Source: Azospira oryzae (lineage in GTDB: Bacteria > Pseudomonadota > Gammaproteobacteria > Burkholderiales > Rhodocyclaceae). Taken from it: 64,000 nt of DNA. Of this stretch, positions 46,171-55,910 are shown one piece after another. The DNA lies in contig NZ_SHKM01000002.1 in NCBI RefSeq assembly GCF_004217225.1, forward strand, positions 811,307 to 875,306, given 5' to 3'. Under the pieces are notes generated by a model. The model worked only from the letters and a program-made list of their open reading frames with translations, was not told where the DNA came from and ran no database searches. A program made the position numbers and the translations under genes. Every line of letters starts with the position of its first letter. Positions within the stretch are counted from its first letter, which is position 1.

Positions 46171-47037
46171 TTATTCGATGTTCTGGATCTGTTCGCGCAT
46201 CTGCTCGATGAGCAGCTTCAGGTCCATGGAGGCCTTGGAGACTTCGCTGAGGACCGACTTGGAGCCCAGGGTGTTGGCCTCCCGGTTCAGTTCCTGCATG
46301 AGGAAGTCGAGGCGCTTGCCGGCGTTGCCGCCGGCCTTGAGGATGCGCTCCACTTCGGTGAGATGGGCCTGCAGGCGGGACAGTTCCTCGTCCACGTCGA
46401 TACGGGTGGCGTACAGCACCACTTCCTGGCGCACCCGTTCGTCGTCGGCGCTGCCCAGGGCCTCCACCAGACGCTGCTTGAGCTTGTCCTGGTAGGCAGC
46501 CTGGGCCTGGGGAATGAGGGGGGCAACGGCGGCCACGGTGGCGCGGATCTTGTCCACCCGCTCCTGGATCATGGCGGCCAGCTTGGCGCCTTCCCGGGCC
46601 CGGCTGGCGGTGAAGTCCTCCAGGGCCTCCTTCAGGGTGGCCTGGACGGCGGCGTGCAGGGCGGCCGTATCCACCTCCGGTTCGCCCAGCATGCCGGGCC
46701 AGCGCAGCACTTCGGCCACCGACAGGGTGGCGGCGTTGGGCAGGGTCTGGCGTACCTGGCCTTCCAGGGCCTGCAACTGGGTCAGCAGGTCGGTGTTGAT
46801 GGCCAGTTGGCGGTTCTGGCTCTGGCTGGCGACCAGGTTGAGGCGCAGTTCCACCTTGCCCCGGGCCAGCTTGGCGGTGATGGCTTCGCGCAGGGCCGGC
46901 TCCAGCACCCGCAGGTCGTCCACGATGCGGAAATGGATGTCGAGGAAGCGGGAATTGACGCTGCGCAGTTCCAGGTGCAGGGAGCCGCCTGCCACTTCCC
47001 GGGTTTTGGCGGCATAGCCGGTCATACTGTAGATCAT
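46171..47037 (-). CDS. yicC: YicC family endoribonuclease
   Basis: A 288-residue protein beginning [18 protein letters not shown] with the YicC N-terminal domain and ending in a DUF1732 domain ([34 protein letters not shown]). YicC-type proteins are RNases that cleave certain RNAs, including small RNAs, in E. coli. First gene of the yicC-gmk-rpoZ-spoT run, divergent from the Ser/Thr kinase gene across a 137-bp gap that should hold promoters for both directions. Confidence 0.92.
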   Translation of the reverse strand: MIYSMTGYAAKTREVAGGSLHLELRSVNSRFLDIHFRIVDDLRVLEPALREAITAKLARGKVELRLNLVASQSQNRQLAINTDLLTQLQALEGQVRQTLPNAATLSVAEVLRWPGMLGEPEVDTAALHAAVQATLKEALEDFTASRAREGAKLAAMIQERVDKIRATVAAVAPLIPQAQAAYQDKLKQRLVEALGSADDERVRQEVVLYATRIDVDEELSRLQAHLTEVERILKAGGNAGKRLDFLMQELNREANTLGSKSVLSEVSKASMDLKLLIEQMREQIQNIE

Positions 47038-47174
47038 GGAATTCCTTGCTGTGTGGGGTGTGCCGGCCCGGACGGCGGGCCTGGGAGGGGCTTCTTGAGG
47101 CTTCTTTACAGTCCGTTGGCAAAGCCTGACAATGCGCGCAGTGCGCCTGAGGCGCTATCTTAGCTTCGGACTTC

Positions 47175-48140
47175 ATGGCGTCACAAGCCAATCACCCCCT
47201 CCCTGCCGGATTCCAACTGGAAGACTACCGCATCGAAAAGCAGATTTCGGTCGGTGGTTTTTCCATTGTTTACCTGGCCCACGATGCCAGCGGCAAGGCG
47301 GTGGCCATCAAGGAATACCTGCCGGCCAGCCTGGCCCTGCGCTCCGAGGGACAGACCAAGCCGGTCATTTCCCAGGAGCATCTTTCTGCCTTCCGCTACG
47401 GCATGAAATGCTTTTTCGAGGAAGGCCGGGCCCTGGCCAAGCTGAACCATCCCAACGTGATCCAGGTGCTGAATTTTTTCCGCGCCAACGACACGGTTTA
47501 TATGGTCATGGAATACGAGCGGGGCCGCACCCTGCAGGAATTCATCCAGAAGCACCACGGCCACATCCACGAGAAATTCATCCGCGGCGTGTTCACCCGC
47601 ATGCTCAACGGCCTGCGCGAAGTGCACACCCACAAGCTGCTGCACCTGGACCTGAAACCGTCCAACATCTACCTGCGGGCCGACAATACGCCGGTACTGA
47701 TCGACTTCGGTGCCGCCCGCCAGACCCTGCATTCCGACACCCCCATGCTGAAGCCCATGTACACCCCGGGCTTCGCCTCCCCCGAGCACTACTTCAAGCG
47801 GGACGAACTGGGGCCCTGGAGCGACATCTATTCGGTGGGCGCCTCCATGTACTCCTGTCTGGCCGGGGCGGCGCCCCAGGCGGCCGACGCGCGCATGGAG
47901 AAGGACCAGCTGCAGCCGGCCTCGGTGCGCTGGGAGGGCCAGTATTCGGACCAGCTGCTGGAGACCATCGACTGGTGCCTGTGCCTCAACCACCTGTACC
48001 GCCCCCAGAGCGTCTTCGCCCTGCAGAAGGCCCTCACCGAGGCGGTGGACATGCCGGCCCAGGGGGCCGGCAAGACGGCGGAAAAGGAAGGATGGCTGGG
48101 CCATCTGGTGGGCAAGATCAAGGGAATGACTGCTAAATGA
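47175..48140 (+). CDS. Hanks-type serine/threonine protein kinase, cytoplasmic
   Basis: A 321-residue kinase with all key residues: a glycine loop SVGGFSIVYLA (25-35), Lys46 in VAIKEYLP, Asp159 with Lys161 and Asn164 in HLDLKPSNIYL, and Asp177 in IDFGAAR, then SPEHY in the APE place. The residue before the catalytic Asp is Leu158 (HLD), so it is a non-RD kinase and may not need activation-loop phosphorylation. No transmembrane or sensor domain is present, unlike PknB-type kinases. Its stop overlaps the PP2C phosphatase start (ATGA), so the two form a reversible phosphorylation pair. Confidence 0.92.
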   Translation: MASQANHPLPAGFQLEDYRIEKQISVGGFSIVYLAHDASGKAVAIKEYLPASLALRSEGQTKPVISQEHLSAFRYGMKCFFEEGRALAKLNHPNVIQVLNFFRANDTVYMVMEYERGRTLQEFIQKHHGHIHEKFIRGVFTRMLNGLREVHTHKLLHLDLKPSNIYLRADNTPVLIDFGAARQTLHSDTPMLKPMYTPGFASPEHYFKRDELGPWSDIYSVGASMYSCLAGAAPQAADARMEKDQLQPASVRWEGQYSDQLLETIDWCLCLNHLYRPQSVFALQKALTEAVDMPAQGAGKTAEKEGWLGHLVGKIKGMTAK

Positions 48141-49048
48141 AATTCACCATCTACCAGGAAAGCCGCATCGGTAAGCGGCAGAACAACGAGGACCGGATCG
48201 CCTACTGCTACTCGCGGGAGGCGGTGCTGATGGTGGTGGCCGACGGCATGGGCGGCCATTACCACGGCGAGGTGGCCTCCCAGATCGCGGTGCAGACCCT
48301 GACCTCGGCCTTCCAGCGGGATGCCCAGCCGGAGATCGCCGATCCCTTCCTCTTCCTGCAGAAGGGCATGACCAATGCCCACCACGCCATCCTGGACTAT
48401 TCCCAGGAGCACCGGCTGAAGGATTCGCCGCGCACCACCTGCGTCGCCTGCCTGATCCAGGACAACATCGCCTACTGGGCCCACGTCGGCGATTCCCGCC
48501 TCTACCACATGCGCGACGGCAAGGTGCTGGCGGTGACCCGGGACCATTCCCGGGTGCGCCTGCTGATGGACGAGGGCCTCATCAGCGAGGCCCAGGCCGC
48601 CACCCACCCGGACCGCAACAAGGTGTACAGCTGCCTGGGGGGCGAAAACCCGCCGGAAATCGAGTTCTCCCGCAAGACCCCCCTGGAAGTGGGGGACGTC
48701 CTGGTGCTGTGCACCGACGGCCTGTGGGGGCCGCTGCCGGCCGATGTCATGGCCGCCTCCCTGAAGGGGGCCAACCTGATGCAGGCCGTGCCCATGCTGC
48801 TCAACCAGGCGGAAATCCGCTCCGGCCCCTACGGCGACAATCTTTCCGTGGTGGCGGTGCGCTGGGAGCAGAGCTACAGCGAGGAAGCCTCCAGCACGGT
48901 GATGACCCAGACCATGCCCCTGGACGCGGTGACCACCAAGCTCGGCGAATTCGGTCGGGACCCGGCCTACAAGACCGATCTTTCCGACGACGAGATCGAA
49001 AAGGCCATCGACGAAATCCGCGCCGCCATCCAGAAATTCTCCAAATAA
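48137..49048 (+). CDS. PP2C family serine/threonine phosphatase
   Basis: A 303-residue Mn/Mg-dependent phosphatase. Conserved metal and catalytic motifs are present: NNEDR (16-20), VVADGMGGHYHGEVAS (Asp36, Gly37), WAHVGDSRLYHMRDGK, VTRDHS and LCTDGLWGPL. A tail of about 60 residues after the catalytic domain is acidic and helical. It should reverse the action of the overlapping kinase gene. It is followed by rph 9 bp downstream, so the pair and RNase PH are probably cotranscribed. Confidence 0.92.
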   Translation: MKFTIYQESRIGKRQNNEDRIAYCYSREAVLMVVADGMGGHYHGEVASQIAVQTLTSAFQRDAQPEIADPFLFLQKGMTNAHHAILDYSQEHRLKDSPRTTCVACLIQDNIAYWAHVGDSRLYHMRDGKVLAVTRDHSRVRLLMDEGLISEAQAATHPDRNKVYSCLGGENPPEIEFSRKTPLEVGDVLVLCTDGLWGPLPADVMAASLKGANLMQAVPMLLNQAEIRSGPYGDNLSVVAVRWEQSYSEEASSTVMTQTMPLDAVTTKLGEFGRDPAYKTDLSDDEIEKAIDEIRAAIQKFSK

Positions 49049-49057
49049 GGAAGTTCC

Positions 49058-49774
49058 ATGCGTCCCAGCCAACGTGCCGCCGACCAGCTGCGCCAAGTCC
49101 GCATCACCCGCCGTTTCACCCGCCATGCCGAAGGTTCGGTGCTGGTGGAAATGGGCGACACCAAGGTGCTGTGCACCGCCAGCATCGAGGAAAACCTGCC
49201 GCCCTTCCTGCGCGGCAAGGGTCAGGGCTGGGTCACCGCCGAATACGGCATGCTGCCCCGCTCCACCCACACCCGCAGTTCCCGGGAAGCGGCCAAGGGC
49301 AAGCAGACCGGCCGCACCCAGGAAATCCAGCGCCTCATCGGCCGTTCCCTGCGCGCCGTCACCGATCTCAAGGCCCTGGGCGAGCGCCAGATCACCCTGG
49401 ACTGCGACGTGCTGCAGGCCGACGGCGGCACCCGCTGTGCCTCCATCACCGGTGCCTGGGTGGCCCTGTGGGACGCCTGCCAGTCCCTGGTGGCCGCCGG
49501 CAAGCTGAGCGAGAACCCCCTCAAGGAACACGTGGCCGCCATCTCCGTCGGCATCTACAAGGGCACCCCGGTGTTGGACCTGGACTACCCGGAAGATTCC
49601 GACTGCGACACCGACATGAACGTGATCATGACCGGCAGCGGCGGCCTGGTGGAAGTCCAGGGCACGGCCGAAGGCGAGCCCTTCTCCCGGCAGCAGATGA
49701 ATGTGCTGCTGGACCTGGCCGAAGCCGGCATCCGCCAGCTCATCCACGCCCAGGAAACCGCCCTGGCGGATTGA
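49058..49774 (+). CDS. rph: Ribonuclease PH
   Basis: A 238-residue phosphorolytic 3'-5' exoribonuclease that trims tRNA 3' ends. Family landmarks are [20 protein letters not shown] at the N-terminus, [21 protein letters not shown] with phosphate-binding Arg residues, and [20 protein letters not shown]. Normal length for the family, with no sign of the C-terminal frameshift found in E. coli K-12. The ribosome site GGAAG precedes ATG 49058. Confidence 0.95.
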   Translation: MRPSQRAADQLRQVRITRRFTRHAEGSVLVEMGDTKVLCTASIEENLPPFLRGKGQGWVTAEYGMLPRSTHTRSSREAAKGKQTGRTQEIQRLIGRSLRAVTDLKALGERQITLDCDVLQADGGTRCASITGAWVALWDACQSLVAAGKLSENPLKEHVAAISVGIYKGTPVLDLDYPEDSDCDTDMNVIMTGSGGLVEVQGTAEGEPFSRQQMNVLLDLAEAGIRQLIHAQETALAD

Positions 49775-49787
49775 TTCGGAGCCCGTC

Positions 49788-50696
49788 ATGGCCCAGGAAA
49801 CCTCCCGCGACCCGATCAAGGCCCTGCTCGACGATCTGGAACAGTCCATCGCCGATTTCGATCAGCGTCTGGGTGGCGTCGAGGAGTCTCCCGCCGTGAC
49901 CGGTCTGCGTTCTTCCGGGCAGCGCTATCCCGACATCGAGCCCGAGGCTAGGCGTCAGTTGCCCCCTGTCGCCCCTGTTGCCGTTGCCGGCAATGCCGAC
50001 GCAACCGCTGTGCCCGAGGCGCCGGCGGTGGATCTGCTGGCCGAACTGGCCCAGGCGGCGGCCTGCCGCAGCGTGGATGATGCGGAGACCCAGCGTCGCC
50101 AGTTGGAACTGACCGAGCGCCTGCACCAGGACCTGAAGACCGTCTTCGACTACCTCAACCAGCTCATCCGCCACGCCAACACTCTGAAGCCGGTGCTGCC
50201 CCGCAGCTACCGGCTCGATGCGCGCAACAGCTTCAACGGGCTGGCCTGGCATGACGGATTCGTCGATTACCGCAGCACCAGTCGCTTCGATCGCAGCTAC
50301 TACGAGCAGATTCTCTTCCAGGTGAGCTACCGGGCGCCGGCGCCACTGGTCGCGGTCTGCGCTGCAGACCAGGCCGCCATCGTGCGCAAGGAGCTGGAAC
50401 TGGTGAACCTGCGCATCCAGCGAGAAGAGCCGGTGATGCTGCCGGAGGGCGGCCCCGGGGTGCGTTATGTGCTGCCGGATGCCATTCCGCTGCATCTGGC
50501 GGTACAGGCGGACTTCGCTAACGATGCCCTGACCTTCCGCTGCCGCAATGCCGGCAACTTCGGCCCTACTGCCTACCGTCTGCCGGGCGGGAGCATCACC
50601 CGGCCCCTGCTCGACGGCATCGGCCTGGTGCTGCTGGGTCGTAGTGACACCATGCCCAAGGAACTGCAACGCATTCCCTACCAACGGATCAACTGA
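49788..50696 (+). CDS. Unknown conserved-looking soluble protein
   Basis: A 302-residue protein I do not recognise. Residues 1-30 are acidic and helical, 30-90 are a Pro/Ala/Val-rich linker, 95-140 are helical (DAETQRRQLELTERLHQDL), and 140-302 look like a compact mixed alpha/beta domain (YRLDARNSFNGLAWHDGFVD; SYYEQILFQVSYRAP). No signal peptide or membrane helix. The ATG at 49788 has GGAG seven bases upstream, 13 bp after the rph stop; rdgB follows 5 bp later, so it is inside the kinase-phosphatase-rph-rdgB run. Slightly less biased codon use than its neighbours. A substrate of the kinase is possible but only a guess. Confidence 0.75.
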   Translation: MAQETSRDPIKALLDDLEQSIADFDQRLGGVEESPAVTGLRSSGQRYPDIEPEARRQLPPVAPVAVAGNADATAVPEAPAVDLLAELAQAAACRSVDDAETQRRQLELTERLHQDLKTVFDYLNQLIRHANTLKPVLPRSYRLDARNSFNGLAWHDGFVDYRSTSRFDRSYYEQILFQVSYRAPAPLVAVCAADQAAIVRKELELVNLRIQREEPVMLPEGGPGVRYVLPDAIPLHLAVQADFANDALTFRCRNAGNFGPTAYRLPGGSITRPLLDGIGLVLLGRSDTMPKELQRIPYQRIN

Positions 50697-50701
50697 GTCC
50701 C

Positions 50702-51292
50702 ATGCAAAAGATTGTCCTCGCCTCCAACAATGCCAAGAAGCTCAAGGAACTGTCGGCCCTGCTGACGCCCCTGGGCATCCAGCTCATTCCCCAGGGCGAG
50801 CTGGGGGTGCCGGAGGCGGAGGAGCCCCACCACACCTTCCTCGAAAACGCCCTGGCCAAGGCCCGCCACGCGGCCCAGCTGACCGGCCTGCCGGCCCTGG
50901 CCGACGACTCCGGCCTGTGCGTCAAGGCGTTGGGCGGCGCCCCCGGAGTGCAGTCGGCCCGCTATGCCGGCGAGCCCAAGTCCGATGCCCGCAACAACGA
51001 GAAGCTGCTGGCGGCCCTCACGGGCGTGGCCGACCGCCGCGCCCACTTCGTCTCCCTGCTGGTGCTGGTGCGCCATGGCGACGACCCCCAGCCCCTGGTG
51101 GCCGAGGGCGAGTGGCACGGCGAGATCATCGACCAGTACCGGGGCGAGGGCGGCTTCGGCTACGACCCCCTATTCTACGTGCCGGCGGAGAAGGCGACGG
51201 CGGCCGAACTTTCCGCCGAGGTGAAGAACCGTCTCTCCCATCGTGGCCAGGCCATGGCCCGGCTGCTGGAACGCCTCAAGCTGGAACTGTGA
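50702..51292 (+). CDS. rdgB: XTP/dITP diphosphatase RdgB (HAM1 family)
   Basis: A 196-residue house-cleaning enzyme that hydrolyses non-canonical purine triphosphates (dITP, XTP) to monophosphates. The N-terminal KIVLASNNAKKLKEL binds the substrate base, ADDSGLCVKALGGAPGV carries the catalytic Asp residues, and EKATAAELSAEVKNRLSHRGQA is the C-terminal signature. Normal length. Follows the unknown protein gene by 5 bp and is followed by a 144-bp gap before hemW. Confidence 0.95.
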   Translation: MQKIVLASNNAKKLKELSALLTPLGIQLIPQGELGVPEAEEPHHTFLENALAKARHAAQLTGLPALADDSGLCVKALGGAPGVQSARYAGEPKSDARNNEKLLAALTGVADRRAHFVSLLVLVRHGDDPQPLVAEGEWHGEIIDQYRGEGGFGYDPLFYVPAEKATAAELSAEVKNRLSHRGQAMARLLERLKLEL

Positions 51293-51436
51293 GCCCGGCC
51301 GGCGCCGGGAAACCTTCCGGCGCTGCCGCGGTCCAGGGCAGGGTGTTCCGGTCTTGCCGCTCCGTGGTGGCCTGATTCAAGGCGCCGTCGTTCAGCCATC
51401 GCATCATGCCGCCTGCGGGCGGAAAGGTTTTCTTTC

Positions 51437-52669
51437 GTGTCGTCCCGTTCTTCCTCCCGCATCATTCCCATCGCCGTCGCCGGCAGCACCCGCGCTGGCG
51501 GCAGTCCCCTGCACTTCACCAGTCCGCCGCCCCTCTCGCTCTACATCCACGTGCCCTGGTGCGTGAGGAAATGCCCCTATTGCGATTTCAACTCCCATGA
51601 GGCGCGGGCGGAGAACGACGAGGCCGCCTATGTGGCAACCCTCGTCGCCGATCTGGAAAGCGCCCTGCCTTCGGTGTGGGGACGCAAGGTATCCACCATT
51701 TTCATCGGCGGTGGCACGCCCAGCCTGCTCTCCGGCGAAGCCCTGCACGAACTGCTGAACGCGGTGCGCATGCGCCTGCCCCTGTTGCCCGAGGCGGAGG
51801 TGACCCTGGAGGCCAACCCGGGCACCGCCGAGGCGGGCAAGTTCGCCGCCTTCCGGGCCGCCGGGGTGAATCGTCTGTCCCTCGGCATCCAGAGCTTCAA
51901 CGACCGGCACCTTGAGGCCCTGGGCCGCATCCACGACAGCGCCGAGGCCAGGGCTGCCATCGAGCTGGCCAAGACCCACTTCGAGCGCTTCAACCTGGAC
52001 CTGATGTACGGCCTGCCCCAGCAGTCCCTGGCCGAAGCGATGGCAGACCTGGAGACGGCCCTCTCCTTCGCGCCGCCCCATCTTTCCTGCTACCAGCTGA
52101 CCCTGGAGCCCAACACCCTCTTTGCCGCCCGGCCGCCCCAGCTGCCCGAGGGCGACACCTGCGCCGACATGCAGGACGCCATCGAGGCCCGCCTGGCCGC
52201 CGCCGGCTACGTGCATTACGAAACCTCGGCCTTCGCCCGGCCCGGTTATCAGTGCCGGCACAACCTCAACTACTGGACCTTCGGCGACTACCTGGGCATC
52301 GGCGCCGGCGCCCATGGCAAGCTGACCCTGCCGGACCACAGCGGCTTCTCGGTGCAACGCCAGATGCGCTGGAAACAGCCCAAGCAGTACCTGGAGCAGG
52401 TGGCCGCCGGTCAGCCGGTACAGGAGCAGCATGGCGTGGGGGCGGACGAGCTGCCCTTCGAATTCCTCATGAACGCCCTGCGCCTCAACCAGGGCTTCGA
52501 TCCGGCCCTCTTCGAGCAGCGCACCGGCCTGCCCCTGCTGCTGGTGCGGGGCGAGCTGGAAAAGGCGGCCCGGGAAGGGCTGTTGACCCTGGCGCCGGAC
52601 TGCATCGCCCCGACCGAGCGGGGCCGGCGCTTCCTCAACGCCCTGCTGGAACGCTTCCTGCCGGGTTAA
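51437..52669 (+). CDS. hemW: HemW, heme chaperone of the radical SAM family
   Basis: A 410-residue protein with the radical SAM motif [14 protein letters not shown] and the HemN/HemW features [28 protein letters not shown] and LMYGLPQQS, then a C-terminal HemW domain. HemW proteins bind and traffic heme; unlike HemN they are not coproporphyrinogen oxidases. Start is GTG at 51437 with GGAAAGG upstream; a short N-terminal extension precedes the first strand. The stop codon TAA shares bases with the stop of the convergent HerA-like gene (TTAA). Confidence 0.92.
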   Translation: MSSRSSSRIIPIAVAGSTRAGGSPLHFTSPPPLSLYIHVPWCVRKCPYCDFNSHEARAENDEAAYVATLVADLESALPSVWGRKVSTIFIGGGTPSLLSGEALHELLNAVRMRLPLLPEAEVTLEANPGTAEAGKFAAFRAAGVNRLSLGIQSFNDRHLEALGRIHDSAEARAAIELAKTHFERFNLDLMYGLPQQSLAEAMADLETALSFAPPHLSCYQLTLEPNTLFAARPPQLPEGDTCADMQDAIEARLAAAGYVHYETSAFARPGYQCRHNLNYWTFGDYLGIGAGAHGKLTLPDHSGFSVQRQMRWKQPKQYLEQVAAGQPVQEQHGVGADELPFEFLMNALRLNQGFDPALFEQRTGLPLLLVRGELEKAAREGLLTLAPDCIAPTERGRRFLNALLERFLPG

Positions 52670-54186
52670 CGCCGCCGGCTGCCGCTACCGCCCAGAATCG
52701 ATCCCAGCACCCCGCGGATGATCTCCCGGCCGATCTGGGAGCCGATGGCGCGGGCGGCGCTCTTGGCGACGGTGGTGAGGACGGAGTCGCTCTGGCGGCC
52801 GCGGGGGCTTTGGCCGCTGCCCAGCACATCCCCCAGCACGCCGCCGAAAAGGCCGCCGCCATTGGCTTGCGGGGCAGGGGAGGCCGGCGCCGGCTGGGCC
52901 TGGGCGGGCGGTGCGGTGCGGCCCTTGAGGATTTCGTAGGCCGATTCCCGATCCACTGCCTGTTCGTAGTGGCCGTACAGCACGGAATTGCGGACGGCCT
53001 GCTGGCGCTCCTCGGCGCTCAAGGGGCCGATGCGGGAGGCGGGGGGGAGAATGAAGGCCCGTTCCACCACGTTGGGCCGGCCCTTTTCGTCCAGGCAGGA
53101 GACCAGGGCTTCGCCGACCCCCAGTTCGGTGATGGCCGCTTCGGCGTCGAAGGCCGGGTTGGCGCGCAGGGTCTGGGCGGCGGATTTGACCGCCTTCTGG
53201 TCCCGCGGGGTGAAGGCGCGCAGGGCGTGCTGCACCCGGTTGCCGAGCTGGCCGAGGACGGTGTCGGGAATGTCCAGGGGGTTCTGGGTGACGAAGTACA
53301 CGCCGACGCCCTTGGAGCGGATCAGGCGCACCACCTGTTCCACCTTTTCCAGCAGGGCCGGCGGGGCTTCGTTGAAGAGCAGGTGGGCCTCGTCGAAGAA
53401 GAACACCAGCTTGGGCTTTTCCAGGTCCCCCACTTCCGGCAGGTGCTCGAACAGTTCGGCCAGCAGCCAAAGCAGGAAGGTGGCATAGAGGCGGGGCGCG
53501 CCCATCAGCTTGTCCGCCGCCAGGATGTTCACCACGCCCTTGCCATTGTCGGTCTGCATGAGGTCGGCGATGTCCAGCATGGGCTCGCCGAAGAAGCTGT
53601 CGCCGCCCTGTTCGCCCAGGGTCAGGAGGGCGCGCTGGATGGCGCCGATGGAGGCGGCGGAGACGTTGCCGTACTCGCTGGTGAATTCCTTGGCGTGCTC
53701 GCCCACGTGCTGCACCATCGCCCGCAGGTCCTTCAGGTCCAGCAGCATCAGGCCCTGGTCGTCGGCGATCTTGAACACCAGCTGCAGCACCCCGCTCTGG
53801 GTGTCGTTGAGGTTGAGCAGGCGGGCCAGCAGCAGGGGGCCCATGTCGGAAATGGTGGCCCGCACCGGGTGGCCCTGCTGGCCGAAGACGTCCCAGAAGA
53901 CGGTGGGGAAGGATGTCGGGGTCCAGTCGGTGACGCCCAGGTGGTGCAGCCGCTCCTCCAGCTTGGGCGAGGTCTTGCCGGCGGCGGCCAGGCCCGAGAG
54001 GTCGCCCTTGGCGTCGGCCAGGAAGACGGGCACGCCGATGCTGGAGAAGCGCTCCGCCAGCACCTGCAGGGTGATGGTCTTGCCGGTGCCGGTGGCGCCG
54101 GTGATGAGGCCGTGGCGGTTGGCCAGGGCGGGCAGGAGAGCCAGGTCGGTGGCGGCGTGGCGGGCGATGACTAGGGGCTGGGCCAT
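52666..54186 (-). CDS. HerA-like ATPase, DUF853 family (YjgR type)
   Basis: A 506-residue P-loop ATPase. Walker A is GATGTGKT (residues 30-37) in [22 protein letters not shown], Walker B is [15 protein letters not shown], and the C-terminus has [25 protein letters not shown], as in HerA/FtsK-type proteins. It is similar to E. coli YjgR, whose role is unknown; a DNA-translocase role is inferred from the fold. The last residues are basic (SGSRRR). Convergent with hemW (shared TTAA). Confidence 0.9.
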   Translation of the reverse strand: MAQPLVIARHAATDLALLPALANRHGLITGATGTGKTITLQVLAERFSSIGVPVFLADAKGDLSGLAAAGKTSPKLEERLHHLGVTDWTPTSFPTVFWDVFGQQGHPVRATISDMGPLLLARLLNLNDTQSGVLQLVFKIADDQGLMLLDLKDLRAMVQHVGEHAKEFTSEYGNVSAASIGAIQRALLTLGEQGGDSFFGEPMLDIADLMQTDNGKGVVNILAADKLMGAPRLYATFLLWLLAELFEHLPEVGDLEKPKLVFFFDEAHLLFNEAPPALLEKVEQVVRLIRSKGVGVYFVTQNPLDIPDTVLGQLGNRVQHALRAFTPRDQKAVKSAAQTLRANPAFDAEAAITELGVGEALVSCLDEKGRPNVVERAFILPPASRIGPLSAEERQQAVRNSVLYGHYEQAVDRESAYEILKGRTAPPAQAQPAPASPAPQANGGGLFGGVLGDVLGSGQSPRGRQSDSVLTTVAKSAARAIGSQIGREIIRGVLGSILGGSGSRRR

Positions 54187-54254
54187 GAGTGGGGTCCGGT
54201 GGCTATGCTAGAATTGTCCGATTCTATCAACAGTTTTTCGCTACGAGGTTAGCC

Positions 54255-54980
54255 ATGGCCGGACACTCCAAATGGGCCAATATCCAGCACCGCAAGGGCC
54301 GTCAGGACGCCAAGCGGGGCAAGGTCTTCACCAAGCTGATCAAGGAAATCACCGTCGCCGCCAAGATGGGCGGGGGCGATCCGGCCATGAATCCGCGCCT
54401 GCGCCTGGCCATGGAAAAGGCCAAGGGCGAATCCATGCCCAAGGACAACATCGACAACGCCATCAAGCGCGGCACCGGCCAGCTGGAAGGCGTCAGCTAT
54501 GAGGAAATCCGCTACGAAGGCTACGGCATCGGCGGCGCCGCGGTGATGGTGGACTGCCTCACCGACAACCGGGTGCGCACCGTGGCCGATGTGCGCCATG
54601 CCTTCAACAAGTACGGCGGCAACATGGGCACCGAAGGCTGCGTTTCCTTCCAGTTCAAGCACTGCGGCCAGATGCTGTTCGCCCCCGGCGCCGACGAGGC
54701 CGCCATCATGGATGCGGCCATCGAGGCCGGTGCCGACGACATCATCACCAACGACGACGGCTCCATCGAAGTGCTGACCCCGCCCAACGACCTGCTGAAC
54801 GTGCAGGAAGCCCTGGAGAAGGCCGGCTTCAAGCCCGAGATGGCGGAAGTGACCATGAAGGCGCTGAACGAATCCGAACTGACCGGGGAAGACGCCCAGC
54901 GCATGCAGAAGCTGATCGACGCCCTGGAGTCCCTGGACGACGTGCAGGAGGTTTACACCTCCGCCGTGATGGACGAATAA
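54255..54980 (+). CDS. yebC: YebC/PmpR family regulator/ribosome-associated protein
   Basis: A 241-residue protein beginning [20 protein letters not shown], the invariant YebC N-terminus, with [19 protein letters not shown] and [18 protein letters not shown]. Earlier described as a transcription regulator; more recent work links the family to relief of ribosome stalling, and this protein may do either. ATG at 54255 is set by the conserved start; upstream in-frame codons are not conserved. Often next to ruvC in proteobacteria; here ruvC follows after two genes. A terminator follows. Confidence 0.95.
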   Translation: MAGHSKWANIQHRKGRQDAKRGKVFTKLIKEITVAAKMGGGDPAMNPRLRLAMEKAKGESMPKDNIDNAIKRGTGQLEGVSYEEIRYEGYGIGGAAVMVDCLTDNRVRTVADVRHAFNKYGGNMGTEGCVSFQFKHCGQMLFAPGADEAAIMDAAIEAGADDIITNDDGSIEVLTPPNDLLNVQEALEKAGFKPEMAEVTMKALNESELTGEDAQRMQKLIDALESLDDVQEVYTSAVMDE

Positions 54981-55009
54981 TCGGCCCGGTCTGCTTTTGT
55001 TCCCCCGAG

Positions 55010-55036
55010 AAAGCGGCGCCTGGCGCCGCTTTTTCT
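55010..55036 (+). terminator. Intrinsic terminator after yebC
   Basis: AAGCGGCGCC and GGCGCCGCTT form a very GC-rich stem around a T, followed by a T-rich run TTTTTCTTTT. The next gene (EamA) starts only 16 bp beyond and so its own promoter would have to read through or lie inside this stretch. Confidence 0.85.
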
Positions 55037-55052
55037 TTTGTCGCGAGGCCTC

Positions 55053-55910
55053 GTGCGCAAGTTCCTGCCCTTTCTCTTCGTGCTGCTGTGGAGCACCGGC
55101 TTCATTGGCGCCAAGTACGGCCTGCCCTATGCGGAGCCCCTGACCTTCCTCAGCGCCCGCTATCTCCTGGTGCTCGGACTGATGCTGCCGGTGGCCCTTG
55201 TATTTCGCGCCTCCTGGCCTGCCACCCGCCAGGAATGGCTGCACATCGGCTTCTCCGGGGTGCTGCTGCATGCGGTCTATCTCGGCGGCGTCTTCATGGC
55301 CATCCACCGCGGTCTTCCGGCCGGCATCACCGCCCTGGTGGTGGGCATGCAGCCCCTGCTGACCGCCCTGGGGGCCGGCTGGCTGCTGGGGGAGGCGGTC
55401 AGCCGGCGCCAGTGGCTGGGTCTGGTGCTGGGCCTGAGCGGCGTGGGTCTGGTGGTTTCCGGCAAGTTCGGCAGCCAGCCTCTGGCCGAGCTGCTGCCGG
55501 CCATCGTCCCGGCCCTGGTGGCCCTGCTCGGCATCACCCTGGGCACCCTGTACCAGAAGCGCTTCTGTCCTGCCTTCGACCTGCGTTCCGGCGCCGTCAT
55601 CCAGTTCCTGCCGACGGCGGTGCTGACCCTGCTGGTGGCCGGCGCCAGCGAGAGCCAGGAGATCGCCTGGAGCGGCACCTTCGTTTTCGCTCTGCTGTGG
55701 CTGGTGCTGGTGCTGTCGGTGGGCGCCATCAGCCTGCTCAACGTGCTCATCCGCAGCGGCAGCGCCGTCAATGTGGCCAGCCTGTTCTACCTGACGCCGC
55801 CCACCACCGCCCTCATCGCCTGGGCCGCCTTTGGCGAAACCCTTTCCGGCCCGGCCCTGGCGGGCATGGGACTGGCCGTGGCCGGCGTTTACCTGGCGCG
55901 GCGGGCCTAG
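55053..55910 (+). CDS. EamA/DMT superfamily transporter
   Basis: A 285-residue membrane protein with ten hydrophobic segments in two EamA repeats (start [17 protein letters not shown]; second-repeat [19 protein letters not shown]). DMT transporters export metabolites, amino acids or drugs; the substrate is unknown. The GTG at 55053 (reading MRKFLPF) has GCGAGG just upstream and starts the first helix; a TTG at 55038 is in frame but lies in the terminator region. Its stop overlaps the stop of the convergent hemerythrin-like gene. Confidence 0.88.
   Translation: MRKFLPFLFVLLWSTGFIGAKYGLPYAEPLTFLSARYLLVLGLMLPVALVFRASWPATRQEWLHIGFSGVLLHAVYLGGVFMAIHRGLPAGITALVVGMQPLLTALGAGWLLGEAVSRRQWLGLVLGLSGVGLVVSGKFGSQPLAELLPAIVPALVALLGITLGTLYQKRFCPAFDLRSGAVIQFLPTAVLTLLVAGASESQEIAWSGTFVFALLWLVLVLSVGAISLLNVLIRSGSAVNVASLFYLTPPTTALIAWAAFGETLSGPALAGMGLAVAGVYLARRA

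Noticed and set aside
49058-49774. Possible C-terminal frameshift in rph, as in E. coli K-12
   Set aside because: The frame runs through to a normal-length 238-residue protein with no disruption.
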